Assembly: GCA_033239125.1 (NCBI GenBank)
Contig: BSWB01000005.1
Location: 46,546,993 to 46,610,992, forward strand
Length of the DNA stretch: 64,000 bases
Source of the DNA: Fagopyrum homotropicum
Lineage: Eukaryota; Streptophyta; Magnoliopsida; Caryophyllales; Polygonaceae
Direction of reading: 5' to 3'
Notes under the pieces: model-generated
Databases searched by the model: none
What the model saw: only the letters and a program-made list of their open reading frames with translations
What the model was told of the DNA's origin: nothing
Part shown: positions 37,723-49,100 of the stretch, piece by piece
Position numbering within the stretch: position 1 is the first letter of the stretch
Layout of the letters: each line of letters begins with the position of its first letter
Made by a program: the position numbers and the translations under genes

Positions 37723-37978
37723 TTGATCTTGTTTAGTTTAACTTGTTAATTTTAACTTTACGATCACACATATTTTCTTAAGGTTTAGTCATTTATATTA
37801 TGTTAAGGTTAAGTTTGCTTATATAGTTATCGTTTATATTTAGTTAAATATAACGCAAAAAGTTAAGTACGAAGTTTAAACATACAACGAAACAACTTTA
37901 AACATACACAAAAATGTAGACATAAGATTCAAAAGTTTAAACACACAATACAAACCCAAAAAAAGTGCATACACAAGC

Positions 37979-40317
37979 CTACTCGTCATCGTCATGACGA
38001 GTACCGCTACCCTGTCCATGATCGTAAGAATAATCTCGGAGATCAGGAAAATAATCTACATAACTGCGTAAGTCCTGATGCAGGGAAGGAGGGATAGAAG
38101 AATCACCAATATACTCCCTAAATCGTGTAGCGTAATCGTAAGGGTCCAACTGGCCGTCAAAGGTCGAAGGTGGAGGTGGAGGTGGAGGAGGAGGTGGAGG
38201 AGAATGCATCTGCTGAGCACCTAGGCGTATAAACCGGTGCGATCGGTCTGTATACCACGCCATATAATCGTCGGTGGCGGTATATCCAGGGCCGTAACGT
38301 GCAGCCATCTCCTCAACCATGACGTGATGGTGCTCCCATCTATCCCACGCCCAGCTACCTCGAGGATAGCCAACTCTGTAGCTCCTGGGATCCTCGACCC
38401 TAATGGCATAATCAGGCTGTATCAGTGGAGGCGGAATAGTCTGAACGTATCCAAAAGCCCTCATGTTCCTGTATGGATCGTAGGGCTCTGATATGTCCAT
38501 AAAAGTCAACAACCCGTGGAACAACGAACGCTATAACTCTCTATCAGTGAAGTCCAACTGGCCGTATGGCTGCCAGTTCACCTGTTTAAAAAATAGATAA
38601 CATTGTTAGAAAATAAACACGTTAGTTGACAAAAAGATTACAACTATTCAAATGTAGTGGACTTGCCTGATCAACAGTCATCTCGTCAAGCATCCGTCTG
38701 TAGTCACGGGTGTCCCTCCTAACAGGCCTGATCTCGAATCTCGCCGCCCAAGGCATCCCATGCTCCCAGCCCTCGACAACCTCCGGTGCAAAGCATGGAA
38801 AATATAGGTAGATCCATGCCTTTAACAAAAAAGAAATAAAAATTAGACAAACAATACAAATTAAGTTACGAGAATATTAATATGAGTATAGAGGATATAT
38901 TTTACCTACAGCAGCGTCAGACAACCGCACATCTGGCGACAGTCGACCCTAGTGGCCTCGCCCATACGCCTATAGAGGTAGGCGAGTGTCGCCGTACCCC
39001 AGGATGTAGTAATCACCTGATCAAGATCCTCCACCAATATCAGTAAATTTGGAGAAATCTTGTGCTGCGATTTGTCAGTGAACAGCGTCGATCCCAGCAG
39101 GTACAACAACCACCCGGACGCTGCAGTCGTCGGATACAGATGTGAATATCCGTCACACTGATCCAGTAAAAAAGAATGTGACAGCCCTCGACGACGTACA
39201 TCTCCGGCAGTCATCTGCTCATCAGTAAAATCAAAAAACTCCTGCACTCGGATAGCAGAATCAGCTCTGGCGATCACCTGAGTAACCGCCGTCCCGGATA
39301 TGGGAATGCCTAGGATGAGCTGGACATCATGAAGAGCAATGGTCATCTCACCCCAAGGCATGTGCAGCTGGTTCACCTCGGGCTGCCATCTCTCGATAAA
39401 AGCGTCCAGTAGACGCACATTCAGATGCCTGTACATAAGACCCTGCAGATGGGTCAGTCCACTGGCGTGCGCTAAACCCGACCAAGCCTCCTCATCCAGT
39501 GGTCAGGCGTCCAGCTGGCTGGCTCTGGTATGATAGTGAAGCGTATCACGATCCTACATAGAAAAAGAAATTTAATATATAACTAAAAATATTATAACAT
39601 TAAAGATGCATTTATTAAACATATTTATTGCGTACTCACCATGCCATGCTAGACGTGGAGAGCGGTGTGAGCCTGGAAACTCCTGAGTATCTCTGGTATA
39701 CGAGGTCCCCCTCCACAAGGACCTCGAAGATCGGGCTGAAAGGCCTGCCGAGTAGGAGGTACTGGTCTAGGACGATCGCCCAAAACACGAGGAAGTACCT
39801 CCTCAAGTACCTCTTCCACAGGAGCTGGCGAAGGTGGCCTCCTCCCTCGGCGTCTCCTCTCAGCTGCAGGCTGCTGCTGTGAAGAAGAAGGAGCATACTC
39901 CTGCTCCCGCTGGGAAGAAGAAGGAGCATTCTGCTGCTCCTGCCGGGAAGAAGAAGGAGCAAACTGCTGCTCCTGCTGGTAAGGAGCACTCAGATCCTCG
40001 ATCTGAGAATAATATCCGGCACCAAACGAAGCACCACCTCCAGTATAGGAGCTATGTCTGGCTCCGCTAAAAGCATGATGAGGAGGGCTCAGTGGAGCAA
40101 TGTCACGCGCAATACCAGATGTACTACGCCGCGTGACTCCCGACTCCTGTGTCGGGAACTGCTCCTCACCTCCAGAGTAAGGAACTGGCTCTCGTGCCTC
40201 GTGTCTAGAGTGGACATCCCGCTGTCCCCTCAGAGAACGCATGCCACTGTGGAATACTTTCCTGAAGTATCCCAATCCGCTGAACCTCTTGGAGTCCTTG
40301 TTTGGGTTCCTTTCCAT
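37979..40317 (-). pseudogene. Plant mobile domain gene, copy 2
   Basis: Exons on -: 39640-40317 (starts MERNPNKDSKRFSG right after an acceptor, so an untranslated exon probably precedes), 38906-39553, 38667-38819 and 37979-38581. The N-terminal exon has tandem APSSSQREQE-like repeats. The PMD core has GLMYRHLNVRLLDAFIERW, HMPWGEMTIALHDVQLILG and WGTATLAYLYRRMGEATR. The last exon has YDPYRNMRAFGYVQTIPPP and a run of eleven prolines. The 38666 donor is GC, giving a GC-AG intron. Stops TAG 39649, TGA 39503, TAG 38906 and TAG 38531 inactivate it. It converges on the transposase-OTU gene, whose stop is 256 bp away. Confidence 0.85.
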
Positions 40318-40395
40318 CTGCAAACAAAAACAACAAATGTTAATAAAAAGGAAAAGAAATTAAAAAAGGGGAAAAACAAATTAAAAAAAAAAAAG

Positions 40396-40437
40396 GTAAG
40401 TTGTCCGTAGCGGACAACTTACTTTGTCCACGGACAA
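40396..40437. repeat. TTGTCCGT palindromes upstream of PMD copy 2
   Basis: GTAAGTTGTCCG and CGGACAACTTAC pair across three bases (40396-40422). A shortened form TTGTCCACGGACAA follows at 40424-40437. Confidence 0.9.
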
Positions 40438-40838
40438 CAAGCGTCTTCTTCGTTCAGCAGATCGCGAACACCAACAATGGCGTTCGCGATCTGTTCACTC
40501 AACCTCTCTAAAACAACTAATAATCTTCAACCCTAACTCATATTAATCGATTTTAGTAACATATAAGCCCCTAAACCTCTCTAAAACAACCCAAATCGAA
40601 CAAATTAAACTCTAAACCTAAACCTAACTAAAACAAACAAATTTAAACGAAACTAGAACGAGAAAGTTATGTTCTTACCTTATATAGCAGTAGAGAATAC
40701 GAGAAATGTGGAGAGAGATTGAGAGAGATTGCAGCCGAAGATCGAGCGAGATCGTCGTATGTGTTCGTCGCGGCGAAGAAAGGAAGAGGAAGAGGAAGAA
40801 AGGGAAGGAAAAGAGCGTGGCTGTCCTTAATAGGGCAA

Positions 40839-40887
40839 AATGGGTTTGTCTGTCACGGACAAACCCATTCTGTCCGTTACGGACAGA
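40839..40887. repeat. Two more TTGTCCGT-type palindromes
   Basis: 40839-40869 has 13-base arms with one mismatch (GGGTTTGTCT against GGACAAACCC). 40869-40887 is TCTGTCCGT/ACGGACAGA around one base. They lie upstream of the PMD copy 2 start. Confidence 0.9.
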
Positions 40888-41557
40888 ACATTCCTTCAAC
40901 CCTTGGTATTTACAACATATATTTGTATCTTTTAGATCAACCAATAATGTGTACAACTTCATTAAATTAATGAGTTTAATTACCTGTAGTAACATTTTCG
41001 TTAAATTTTAATTTAGTAAGATCTTTAAATGAACATAACGAGTTGTAAAGAACATAATGAGATAAAAATATCAACTTAACGCTATTGCTAGGATTATAAA
41101 TTCCTGTCAATCCAAAATTACGTAACTTCCTATCAATAAACGTTTCTTTTGTTCAAAATTTATAGATTTCGTAACAAACAAATAAAGTTTCAAGAAATAA
41201 ACGTAACTTCATATCATACATATCTACGATCCAATGGAGGTAATGTTATTGAAAGGATTTAAACTTCCTTTTACAAAAGAAGATCAAATCAAAGATATTT
41301 TATTCAAAGGATTAACATTTTATTTCAATAAAGAAACCAAACTTACTTACAAACATAACAATTACAAAGGAATCAAAGTTTCAAGATCAATGTTACATTT
41401 TTAAGAAATTCAAACATAAACACGATCAAATCAAAATGACGTTATTGAAAACATTTAAACTTTCTGTTAACAAAAGACAATCAAAAGGATATTAAATTTC
41501 TTTCAAACAAACCAAATTTTATAACTTTAATCCAAACACAATTTTCATTTTATACAT

Positions 41558-41694
41558 GTCACTTGTCCGTGACGGACAAGTGACATTTGTCCGTGACGGA
41601 CAAGTGACATTTGTCCGTGACGGACAAGTGACATTTGTCCGTGACGGACAAATGGAATGAAATTACTAAATCATGCCCATTTGTCCGTCACGGA
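41558..41694. repeat. 24-bp-period array of TTGTCCGTGACGGACAA palindromes
   Basis: Four identical 17-base palindromes start at 41563, 41587, 41611 and 41635, separated by GTGACAT spacers (exact 24-bp period). A diverged fifth, TTGTCCGTCACGGA, is at 41681. TTTGGC/GCCAAA around ATGC follows at 41701-41716. This marks the right flank of MULE copy 2. Confidence 0.95.
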
Positions 41695-42962
41695 TAGTAA
41701 TTTGGCATGCGCCAAATAGCCTAGACGAACCTTATTATTCAATTATAAAACAATATATTAATGTTTTAATCTTATATGTTTAGGTACGGGTCTGGCTGAG
41801 TTAGTGTCAAAGACAAAGCAGATAATATGGGATGAAGCACCCATGGTTAACAAATGTTGTTTTGAAGCGCTCGATAGAAGTTTAAGGGACGTCATGCGAT
41901 CTTATAATCCAGACTGCTCACTTCTCCCGTTTGGTGGTAAGGTTGTCGTTTTTGGTGGTGATTTTAGACAAATATTGTCTGTTGTAAGTCATGGAAGTAG
42001 ACATGATATTGTCTTTGCTGCAATCAATGCGTCATATTTGTGGGATCACTGCACGGTGCTTAGATTAACTCAAAACATGAGGGTTATACGTGGAGTTACT
42101 AAATTAGAAGCTCGAAAGGCTAAGGAGTTATCAGATTGGATATTGGGCATTGGAGATGGCACGGAAGGTGAAAGTGTTAATGGAGAAGCTCAGATTACCA
42201 TCCCCGAAGATCTCCTACTTGCATCTACAGGTGACCCGATTGCAACTATTGTTGACCATGTATATCCTTTGAGTTACAATATTCAGGATCCACCGACCTA
42301 CTTTCAAGAAAGAGCTATTCTCGCCCCTACCAATGAGATTTTTGAGAAGGTTAATGACTATCTTCTAACACTGATACCTGGAGACGTGACAGAGTACTTG
42401 AGTTCGGATAGTATATGTCCAAGCGAAGGTTCTCTTGATGATGGTTTCTACTCGAGCGAGTTCTTGAACTGCATCAAGTGTTTTGGGTTTCCGAACCATG
42501 TCTTGAGACTGAAAGTTGGAATTCCAATTATGTTGATGAGAAACATTGATCAGTCTGCAGGATTGTGTAACGGAACCAGACTGATAGTTAGGAGACTTGA
42601 AAAACAAATCATCGAGGCAAAAATAATATATGGGAACAATATAGGTCATAAGGTCTTCATTCCGCGAACAGTTTTTACACCCACAGACTTGAAAATTCCT
42701 GTTAAATTTCGAAGGAGACAGTTCCCAGTTATGGTATGTTTTGCTATGACTATAAATAAAAGACAAGGTTAGTCCCTTGCACAGGTTGAAATATATTTGC
42801 CTAGACCGGTCTTCAGTCACGGCCAATTATATGTCGCTATCTCAAGAGTGACGAACAGTTATGGATTAAGGATTATGATATGTGACCCTAAGGGCAAGGT
42901 TCAAGATAGTACAACTAATTTGTATTCGACGAAGTTTTTCGCAACATAATTTAAGGTACGTT

Positions 42963-43042
42963 AGAAGGTAAAAGGTTCGGAACTAGTGGGAACAAAGTAG
43001 AAAGTGAAAAAGGAAGGGAGTGTCTGTTGACAAAACAAAAAT
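42963..43042 (+). repeat. Scrambled partial copy of the first visible IleRS exon
   Basis: 42963-42999 matches 43306-43342 (one mismatch, including the donor). 43000-43015 matches 43178-43193. 43016-43042 matches 43247-43273. The three pieces of one exon are joined without spacers and in an order not found in the gene. They lie 14 bp after the Helitron helicase stop. Confidence 0.85.
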
Positions 43043-43109
43043 TGGAATTCCAACTTTCAGTCTCAAGATGTTGTCCTTATATACTGATTATTGTAAAATG
43101 TTTGGACAG

Positions 43110-46100
43110 GTTAGGAGTAAATCTACTGGTTCAGTACTTGTTGTTGCTGAATCTCGGATGTCACAACTTCCAAAGGAGAAAGTGAAAAAGGAAAGTATTC
43201 CTAATGGATCCTCTAATGATGCAAAAAACACAAAATCTAAAAGCAAGGGAGTGTCTGTTGACAAAACAAAAATGTCAGCTGATGATAGCTGCTATGAGTT
43301 GTTGGAGAAGGTAAAAGGTTCGGAACTGGTGGGAACAAAGTAAGATCTCTCTCTCTCAACCTCAGTTCGTGTGGGCATTTTTTCATTCACATTTTATAAA
43401 ATGTATTATACTAAATAAAATGGAATTTATAAGGATCACATATAAATCTCTAATTGCTGATCAGAACACTAACCTAAAACATTAAGAAAATATGATTTTC
43501 TAGATTTGAATGTTAAGAGTCAATTTTGATCTTGCCTTTTAGCTGCTATGCTATATTCATCTTATGCGTAGGAGAAATTTTCCCACCACTCCTCTTTGGG
43601 GGCTCAAGATGGGGAATGGGGCATTTACTGTTGGGTTTAGTAACCTATGGTCACACAACTCTTCCCTTTTATAACTGAAAATCTAGCAATTGCTACTTTT
43701 TGGGTGCATTTGTAGTATGGGTCAAAATTTTAATTTGATTATACCCTCTTTGAATACTTGCAGATATGTCCCTTTGTTTGACTACTTCATGGACTTCTCA
43801 GATGTGGCATTTAGAGTCGTTGCTGATGATTATGTGACTGATGATAGTGGAACTGGAATTGTGCACTGTGCTCCTGCTTTTGGAGAAGACGATTATCGAG
43901 TTTGCTTGGAGAATCAGATCATTGAAAAGGTTTAATTTTTTCTTGCCACCTAGAAGTTTATTGGTTTTGGGCATATCATGTTGATTTGCTGAATTGATTT
44001 GTCCAGGGAGCTAGCTTAGTTGTGGCAGTTGATGATGATGGCTGTTTTACTGAAAGAATATCCGAATTTAAAGGACGATATGTTAAAGAAGCTGACAAGG
44101 ATATTATTAATGCTGTAAAGGTAAGTGAGTTCATTACTAGCCTTATTTATTTGCAAGGTGCCGTGATTGAACCACCTGTTTTCTTTTTTCTGTTTGTTCT
44201 TATTAGTAATGTTTTTGTTCATTTCTTGAAGTGGTTTTTAAATATGCTATATCATCGCTCCTCATGGTTGATTCACGGGTTTACTATTGTTATTAAAAAT
44301 AAATTAGTTTTACTTTGTACTCAGCTCATATTAATGTTAATCATATCTCTAGGTTCAGGATGAGCGGTATGATTCTTTAAATGTTAGTGCTGTCATCATA
44401 GAAATTGTATTCATTCTTCATTTCCTTCTTACAATTACTCTTTTGTTTTTCCAGCAAAAGAACAGGCTGTTGAAGCAGGGAAGTTTTACTCATTCTTACC
44501 CGTTCTGTTGGAGGTCTGATACACCTCTTATTTACAGAGCTGTTCCAAGCTGGTAAGTAATTTGATGTATTTGTCTTGGCTTTGTTATCACTTTTTTAAA
44601 CGTGATCTGGTGAATACTCGTTAGCCTTTTCATATTCTATACCACCGTAAGAGTTGAATTTGTAATAAGATGTAAATATAAACCCACACACATATTTAAC
44701 CTCATGAGACCTTTTTCTTCGTTTGGGGAAACAGAAAATGAAGGAACTTCTTTGACAACGGTTTTCTTCTTTCCTTATCTATATATCTGTGCAGCACTGC
44801 AGTATCATAGATATCTAGTACCTCTTATTCATCCTCATTGATCTTCATCTACTGATTCTCACGAGGTGCAAATTACGATCCTATTGTCAATCTGACAATT
44901 TCTTGTATTGTGAAAAATAGGGTTAATTGCATGTTTGATTCTCAAGCTCTAGAATTCATGTCATCATGGTCCCAGTAAACATTTATTTTCTTCTAATAAG
45001 TGTCAAATTTGTGGAATTCATTGCAATTTGCACCTACCCCCATGGGGTTTTCTAGTTAAATTCTTGCTGGTTGATTTCCAAATTATAAGTATTTCCTTTC
45101 CAGGTTTGTTGCTGTGGAGAAACTAAAAGACAAATTGCTCGAAAACAATAAGCAGACATACTGGGTACCTGATTTTGTCAAGGTTAGCTTCCTTTTTTCG
45201 GCAATTTCCTCCATTAAAATTCTTGAGTATTTCCCGTGCCTTCTCTCTTTTCTGTAGACTGATTTGCAAACTTTTATTGTTGGAAATGATCCAGTATTGT
45301 TGATTTTCATACTTGAAGAATTATGAACTATAAAAAAAACACAAGCTAATTAACTTCAGCAGACTATAATCGATCTCTAGAGTTAATTGTCAAGGAAATT
45401 TTTTTATGTGTCAGCAAAAATGCTAATTTAGTTAGTTTTCTGTAGCTGTGTCACTGTTGAGTTGACTAAATGGTTCCATTTGACACGCCCCTCCAATCAG
45501 TGTCCTACTTTCAGCTTTCTTATTTTTTCTTCCATCCCGAGATTCTGGACATGGGGAATACAGCAATCTTGTCTTCAGTTTCTCACCCAGTAATATATCA
45601 TAGCATTTATCTCAGTTCTTTATTAAATGCTTGACAGTGTTATCTCCTGTGTTCCATTATGAAATTCTGAATGTGAAGAATGCAGGACTTTACTCGTCTA
45701 AGTTTTCTCTTAAATAGTAGTATATAATTATATTGTTAGCATTTATTCTCTTATCTTGCGATTTTTAAACAGGAGAAGCGTTTCCATAACTGGCTTGAAA
45801 ATGCTAGAGATTGGGCTGTCAGTCGGAGCAGATTCTGGGGCACCCCTCTTCCTATATGGATTAGCCAGGATGGTGAGGAGAAAGTTGTCATGGATTCTGT
45901 TGAAAAGTTAGAGAGGCTTTCAGGGGAAAAGGTATTTCCACATTGCAGTTTTCCTTTCTAATTTTCACTCCAATATAGATTTATCATATATCCAGGCTAT
46001 GCATGTTTCAAAGCTTCTAACAGCTCCATAGTTCTGGTGATTGGAGATCTATCAAGGAGTTAGGGAGTTTCGAGCTACGAATGGTTTATATCAGTGTTAA

Positions 46101-49100
46101 TTGGTGGTGTTTCTGCAATATACGATATATTTTTGCTGTAATTTAGGCCATGATTCTTAGGTTTATGGCATTTTTCCATTTCTGATCTTGGTGATAGTTT
46201 CATTTGTGTAATATAAATGGAGATATTCGTGTATTTGCTCTATCATATACTATGTCGAGTGTTTGTGGCATTAATATGCCTTATTGACTGACGATGCATC
46301 TCTTATGCAGGTGACTGATCTACACTGTCACAAGATTGATCACATAGTCATACCCTCTAGTCGTGGCCCTGAATTCGGTGTTCTACGACGTGTAAATGAT
46401 GTAAGAATGCTCTGTTGCAATGCCTGAATATACTTGCTAGCATTAGTATGACATTTTTTCTGTTATTACAAAATTTGTTTTCTGGAGCTACCAGCCTTTG
46501 TTGTTTGTGTATGATCTAGTTTTTCTCTGTTAGAAAATTACCCATTGCAATACTTTCTTTCTGGTAATGCGTGTTTTATAAGTACAATAGTTAAGATGCC
46601 ACAATTATTTTATAAGTACAACTCCTACTAAGGTAATTAGTCATATTCATGCATATTTGTTAGTATTACGAGACCCTTTATTAGCTCATTTTTTTATTGT
46701 GGTTTTATGTGAATGCTTGTCTCTTGTTAAAAAACAGTGCTGCATCAACTGCAAACTAAGGAAAACATGATGATGCCTTTTATTAGCTAGGATATGATGT
46801 CTATGTTCAAGTTTATTTTACATTGGCAATTTGGCATACGACACCATTGTAAAACAATCTTTTGAGGATGAAGCTACATGAATGAATTTGTCCTATTTAT
46901 TAAACATTCACAAGCTTCATGTTACTCCTACCTTTGCAGGTATTTGATTGTTGGTTTGAGAGTGGTTCAATGCCATATGCATACATCCATTATCCATTTG
47001 AGAATGTTGAACTTTTCGAAAAAAACTTCCCTGGGAACTTTATCGCCGAAGGGCTTGACCAAACTCGTGGATGGTTAAGTATCTTCTTATGCTGGCTTTG
47101 GTTGCATCCAATCTGAGGAATTATGATGTGGCTATTATGAATTATGGGTTCAACTTTTTTACGCTTAAATACTAAACACATTGTCATCTGCAGGTTCTAC
47201 ACCCTTATGGTGCTCTCAACTGCATTATTCGGGAAGCCCGCATTCCAAAATCTCATTTGCAATGGACTTGTACTTGCAGAGGATGGAAAAAAGATGAGCA
47301 AAAGATTAAAAAACTATCCTGCTCCGGCAGAAATGTTAAATGCTTATGGGGCTGTAAGTTCTATTTTCAGAATGCATTATTCTTTTCTTTAATACTTCTT
47401 ATCAGTGTTGCATTTTCGGCTTTTTTTCTTTTTTTGGTTTTTATCATAGAGGGTTTATATGACTGAATGATTTTTGTGAATTCCCCTCCTAGGATGCACT
47501 GAGATTATACTTGATGAATTCACCAGTTGTACGAGCTGAGCCCTTACGTTTTAGAAAGGATGGTGTATATGGCGTTGTAAGTCTGATCTCTATGATTAGA
47601 TTTGTGCATTTACATTTCAGCTTCCTAGCTCATTTAAGGAAGTTAACACACTAGAATTTGTCCTCTGTTGTGCTAGCAGTGCTAAATCTGATGTCTTTTT
47701 TATTGCATTGGTTGATGTCAAATCAGGTGAAAGATGTTTTCCTGCCTTGGTACAATGCATATAGGTTTCTCGTTCAGAATGCAAAGAGACTAGATGTCGA
47801 AGGCTTTGGGCAGTTTGTCCCAGCTGATCAAAGGGCTACAGGGAGCTCATCTAATGTACTTGACCAGTGGATTAATTCAGCAACACAGAGTCTTGTACAC
47901 TTTGTCCGGCAAGAAATGGATGCTTATAGATTATACACTGTATGTTTTTCCTTGTCAGTTGTGACGGAACCCTTCTATGATAAAATTTTATTATCTGCTT
48001 TTGTACAAGATCATTGAAGGGTTTTGTAAACGTCTAAAGTCAATGTTTAACAAATAAAATAATCAACTGCATGGCTTGTTCGTTTACAAACTGACTTGGC
48101 TGGTATTATGTATAGAGAGGTAGAAGATTCTAATCTTAAAATTTAATGTATATTGCTCAAGAATTAGTAAGTGTTTGATCAATTTAACTAAATAGATGTG
48201 TTCTGAGAGAGAAAGGGGGCTTAGTGGTAAATCTGCAACACTGCACTATTCAACACATCACCACAAATGGAAAATTGGGTGCGCGTATAAAGCAGACATG
48301 TAGAAGTAGAACTGTTTGATTATATAGTTTGTACCGAGTAGTCGTTTTCTCTAGCTAAGGTTTCCATATCGAGATGAAGAGGTTCCACTTCTTCTCTGAT
48401 TGACTCGATGAGAGATAAATGTTCAAGGTTGATGAGATATATCCATTTGATTTGATTCCTGATATCCACATATGTATATGTGCACTTCTACTTGTAAGCT
48501 TTTAGGTATGTTTGAATATTAGGGAAGATTTAAGATTTCATCTTTCTGTTATTTGATTGCAGGTAGTTCCTTATCTCTTGAAATTTCTCGACAACTTGAC
48601 GAATATTTATGTTCGATTCAATCGTAAGAGGCTTAAAGTTCGGACAGGGGAGGCTGACTGCAAGATTGCTTTGTCCACTCTATACCATGTATGTCTTGGG
48701 GACTGTTTATAACTCACACTTTCATTGTCATCTTTGTTTTATTCTCACTTCTATGTACAAGTTTCACTTTCCGGTTTTTGGTTTCCTAAGCTGTTTTATT
48801 TTGATTCCTCTGGGGTGACGGGTTAACTTTTTTGCTATTATGTATTATCTATTTTCTTTTGGGCTAATTAGGTAACTAGGCTATTTTTTTTAATTGTACA
48901 CTAATTGGGCTTTTTTCAGTTTTCCAAATAGTAAATGTACGCCAAAATCTTTTTTTACCGTGAAAACTCTAACCTTCTATTCTACCCCTTCCCGTCTTCC
49001 TCTTTGCAAGCCTCCAGCCCCCAAATCACCTCTCCCGCCTCCCTTCCTCTGCCGGATTTCACCCTCCAAACACCTCCGGCGTCCCATCGACCTCGTGCTC

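Larger units (their letters stand above)
34900..41760 (+). mobile_element. Mutator-like element copy 2 inside the Helitron helicase intron (approximate limits)
   Basis: Contains the same convergent pair as copy 1: transposase-OTU on + (35649-37722) and PMD on - (40317-37979). Palindromes of TTGTCCGTNACGGACAA type mark both flanks (35152-35229 and 41558-41694) and the interior. Exact termini and target duplication were not resolved: the left flank has a long inverted repeat with no counterpart on the right, while TATGCGCTAAATA (35240) and CATGCGCCAAATA (41706) are similar in direct orientation. The transposase lacks its N-terminal half, so this copy could move only with help. Confidence 0.65.
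26936..42949 (+). mobile_element. Autonomous-type Helitron, decayed, 3' end not found
   Basis: The 5' terminus is set at 26936: A followed by TCTATTATAC and then ACTAAAACAGAG. The same terminus occurs on the minus strand at 52982 and 53152. It encodes an RPA1-like protein and a Rep/helicase protein on the same strand, as plant Helitrons do. The expected terminal hairpin with CTAG is not present between the helicase stop at 42949 and the IleRS-like sequence at 42963, so the right end appears lost. A MULE sits in the helicase intron. Confidence 0.85.
32535..42949 (+). pseudogene. Helitron Rep/helicase, split by a MULE-bearing intron
   Basis: Helitron_like_N domain at 32553-33060 (LPSSYTGGSRYMMQNYQDAM), an intron to about 33268, then the HUH nuclease motif LPHAHILIFL (His codons 33306 and 33312) and the KYVNKG segment near 33716 with candidate catalytic Tyr. 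The Pif1/RecD-like helicase has GYGGTGKTFIW near 34690. After intron 34879-41783 it resumes with KQIIWDEAPM, VVFGGDFRQILSVV and LTQNMRV, and ends at TAA 42947. Splicing CGTGCAG to GTACGGGT restores the phase. Breaks: a frameshift near 33695, TGA 33851, TAA 34662, TGA 34809, TAG 42770. The usual N-terminal part before 32535 is not seen. Confidence 0.88.

Noticed and set aside
40706..41011. Arg/Lys/Glu-rich open frame on +
   Set aside because: Overlaps the 5' leader of the PMD gene on the opposite strand and has simple-sequence composition.
41558..41694. CRISPR-like array
   Set aside because: The repeats are palindromes with constant 7-bp spacers in a plant transposon; there are no unique spacers and no cas genes.
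42979..42986. CTAG after the Helitron helicase as the 3' terminus
   Set aside because: The CTAG in GGAACTAGTGGG lies inside an IleRS-derived piece and lacks the upstream hairpin seen at 22415 and 52817.
44022..44363. Longer + strand frame in IleRS
   Set aside because: Only 44007-44120 is exon; the remainder is read-through into the intron after a clear GTAAGT donor.
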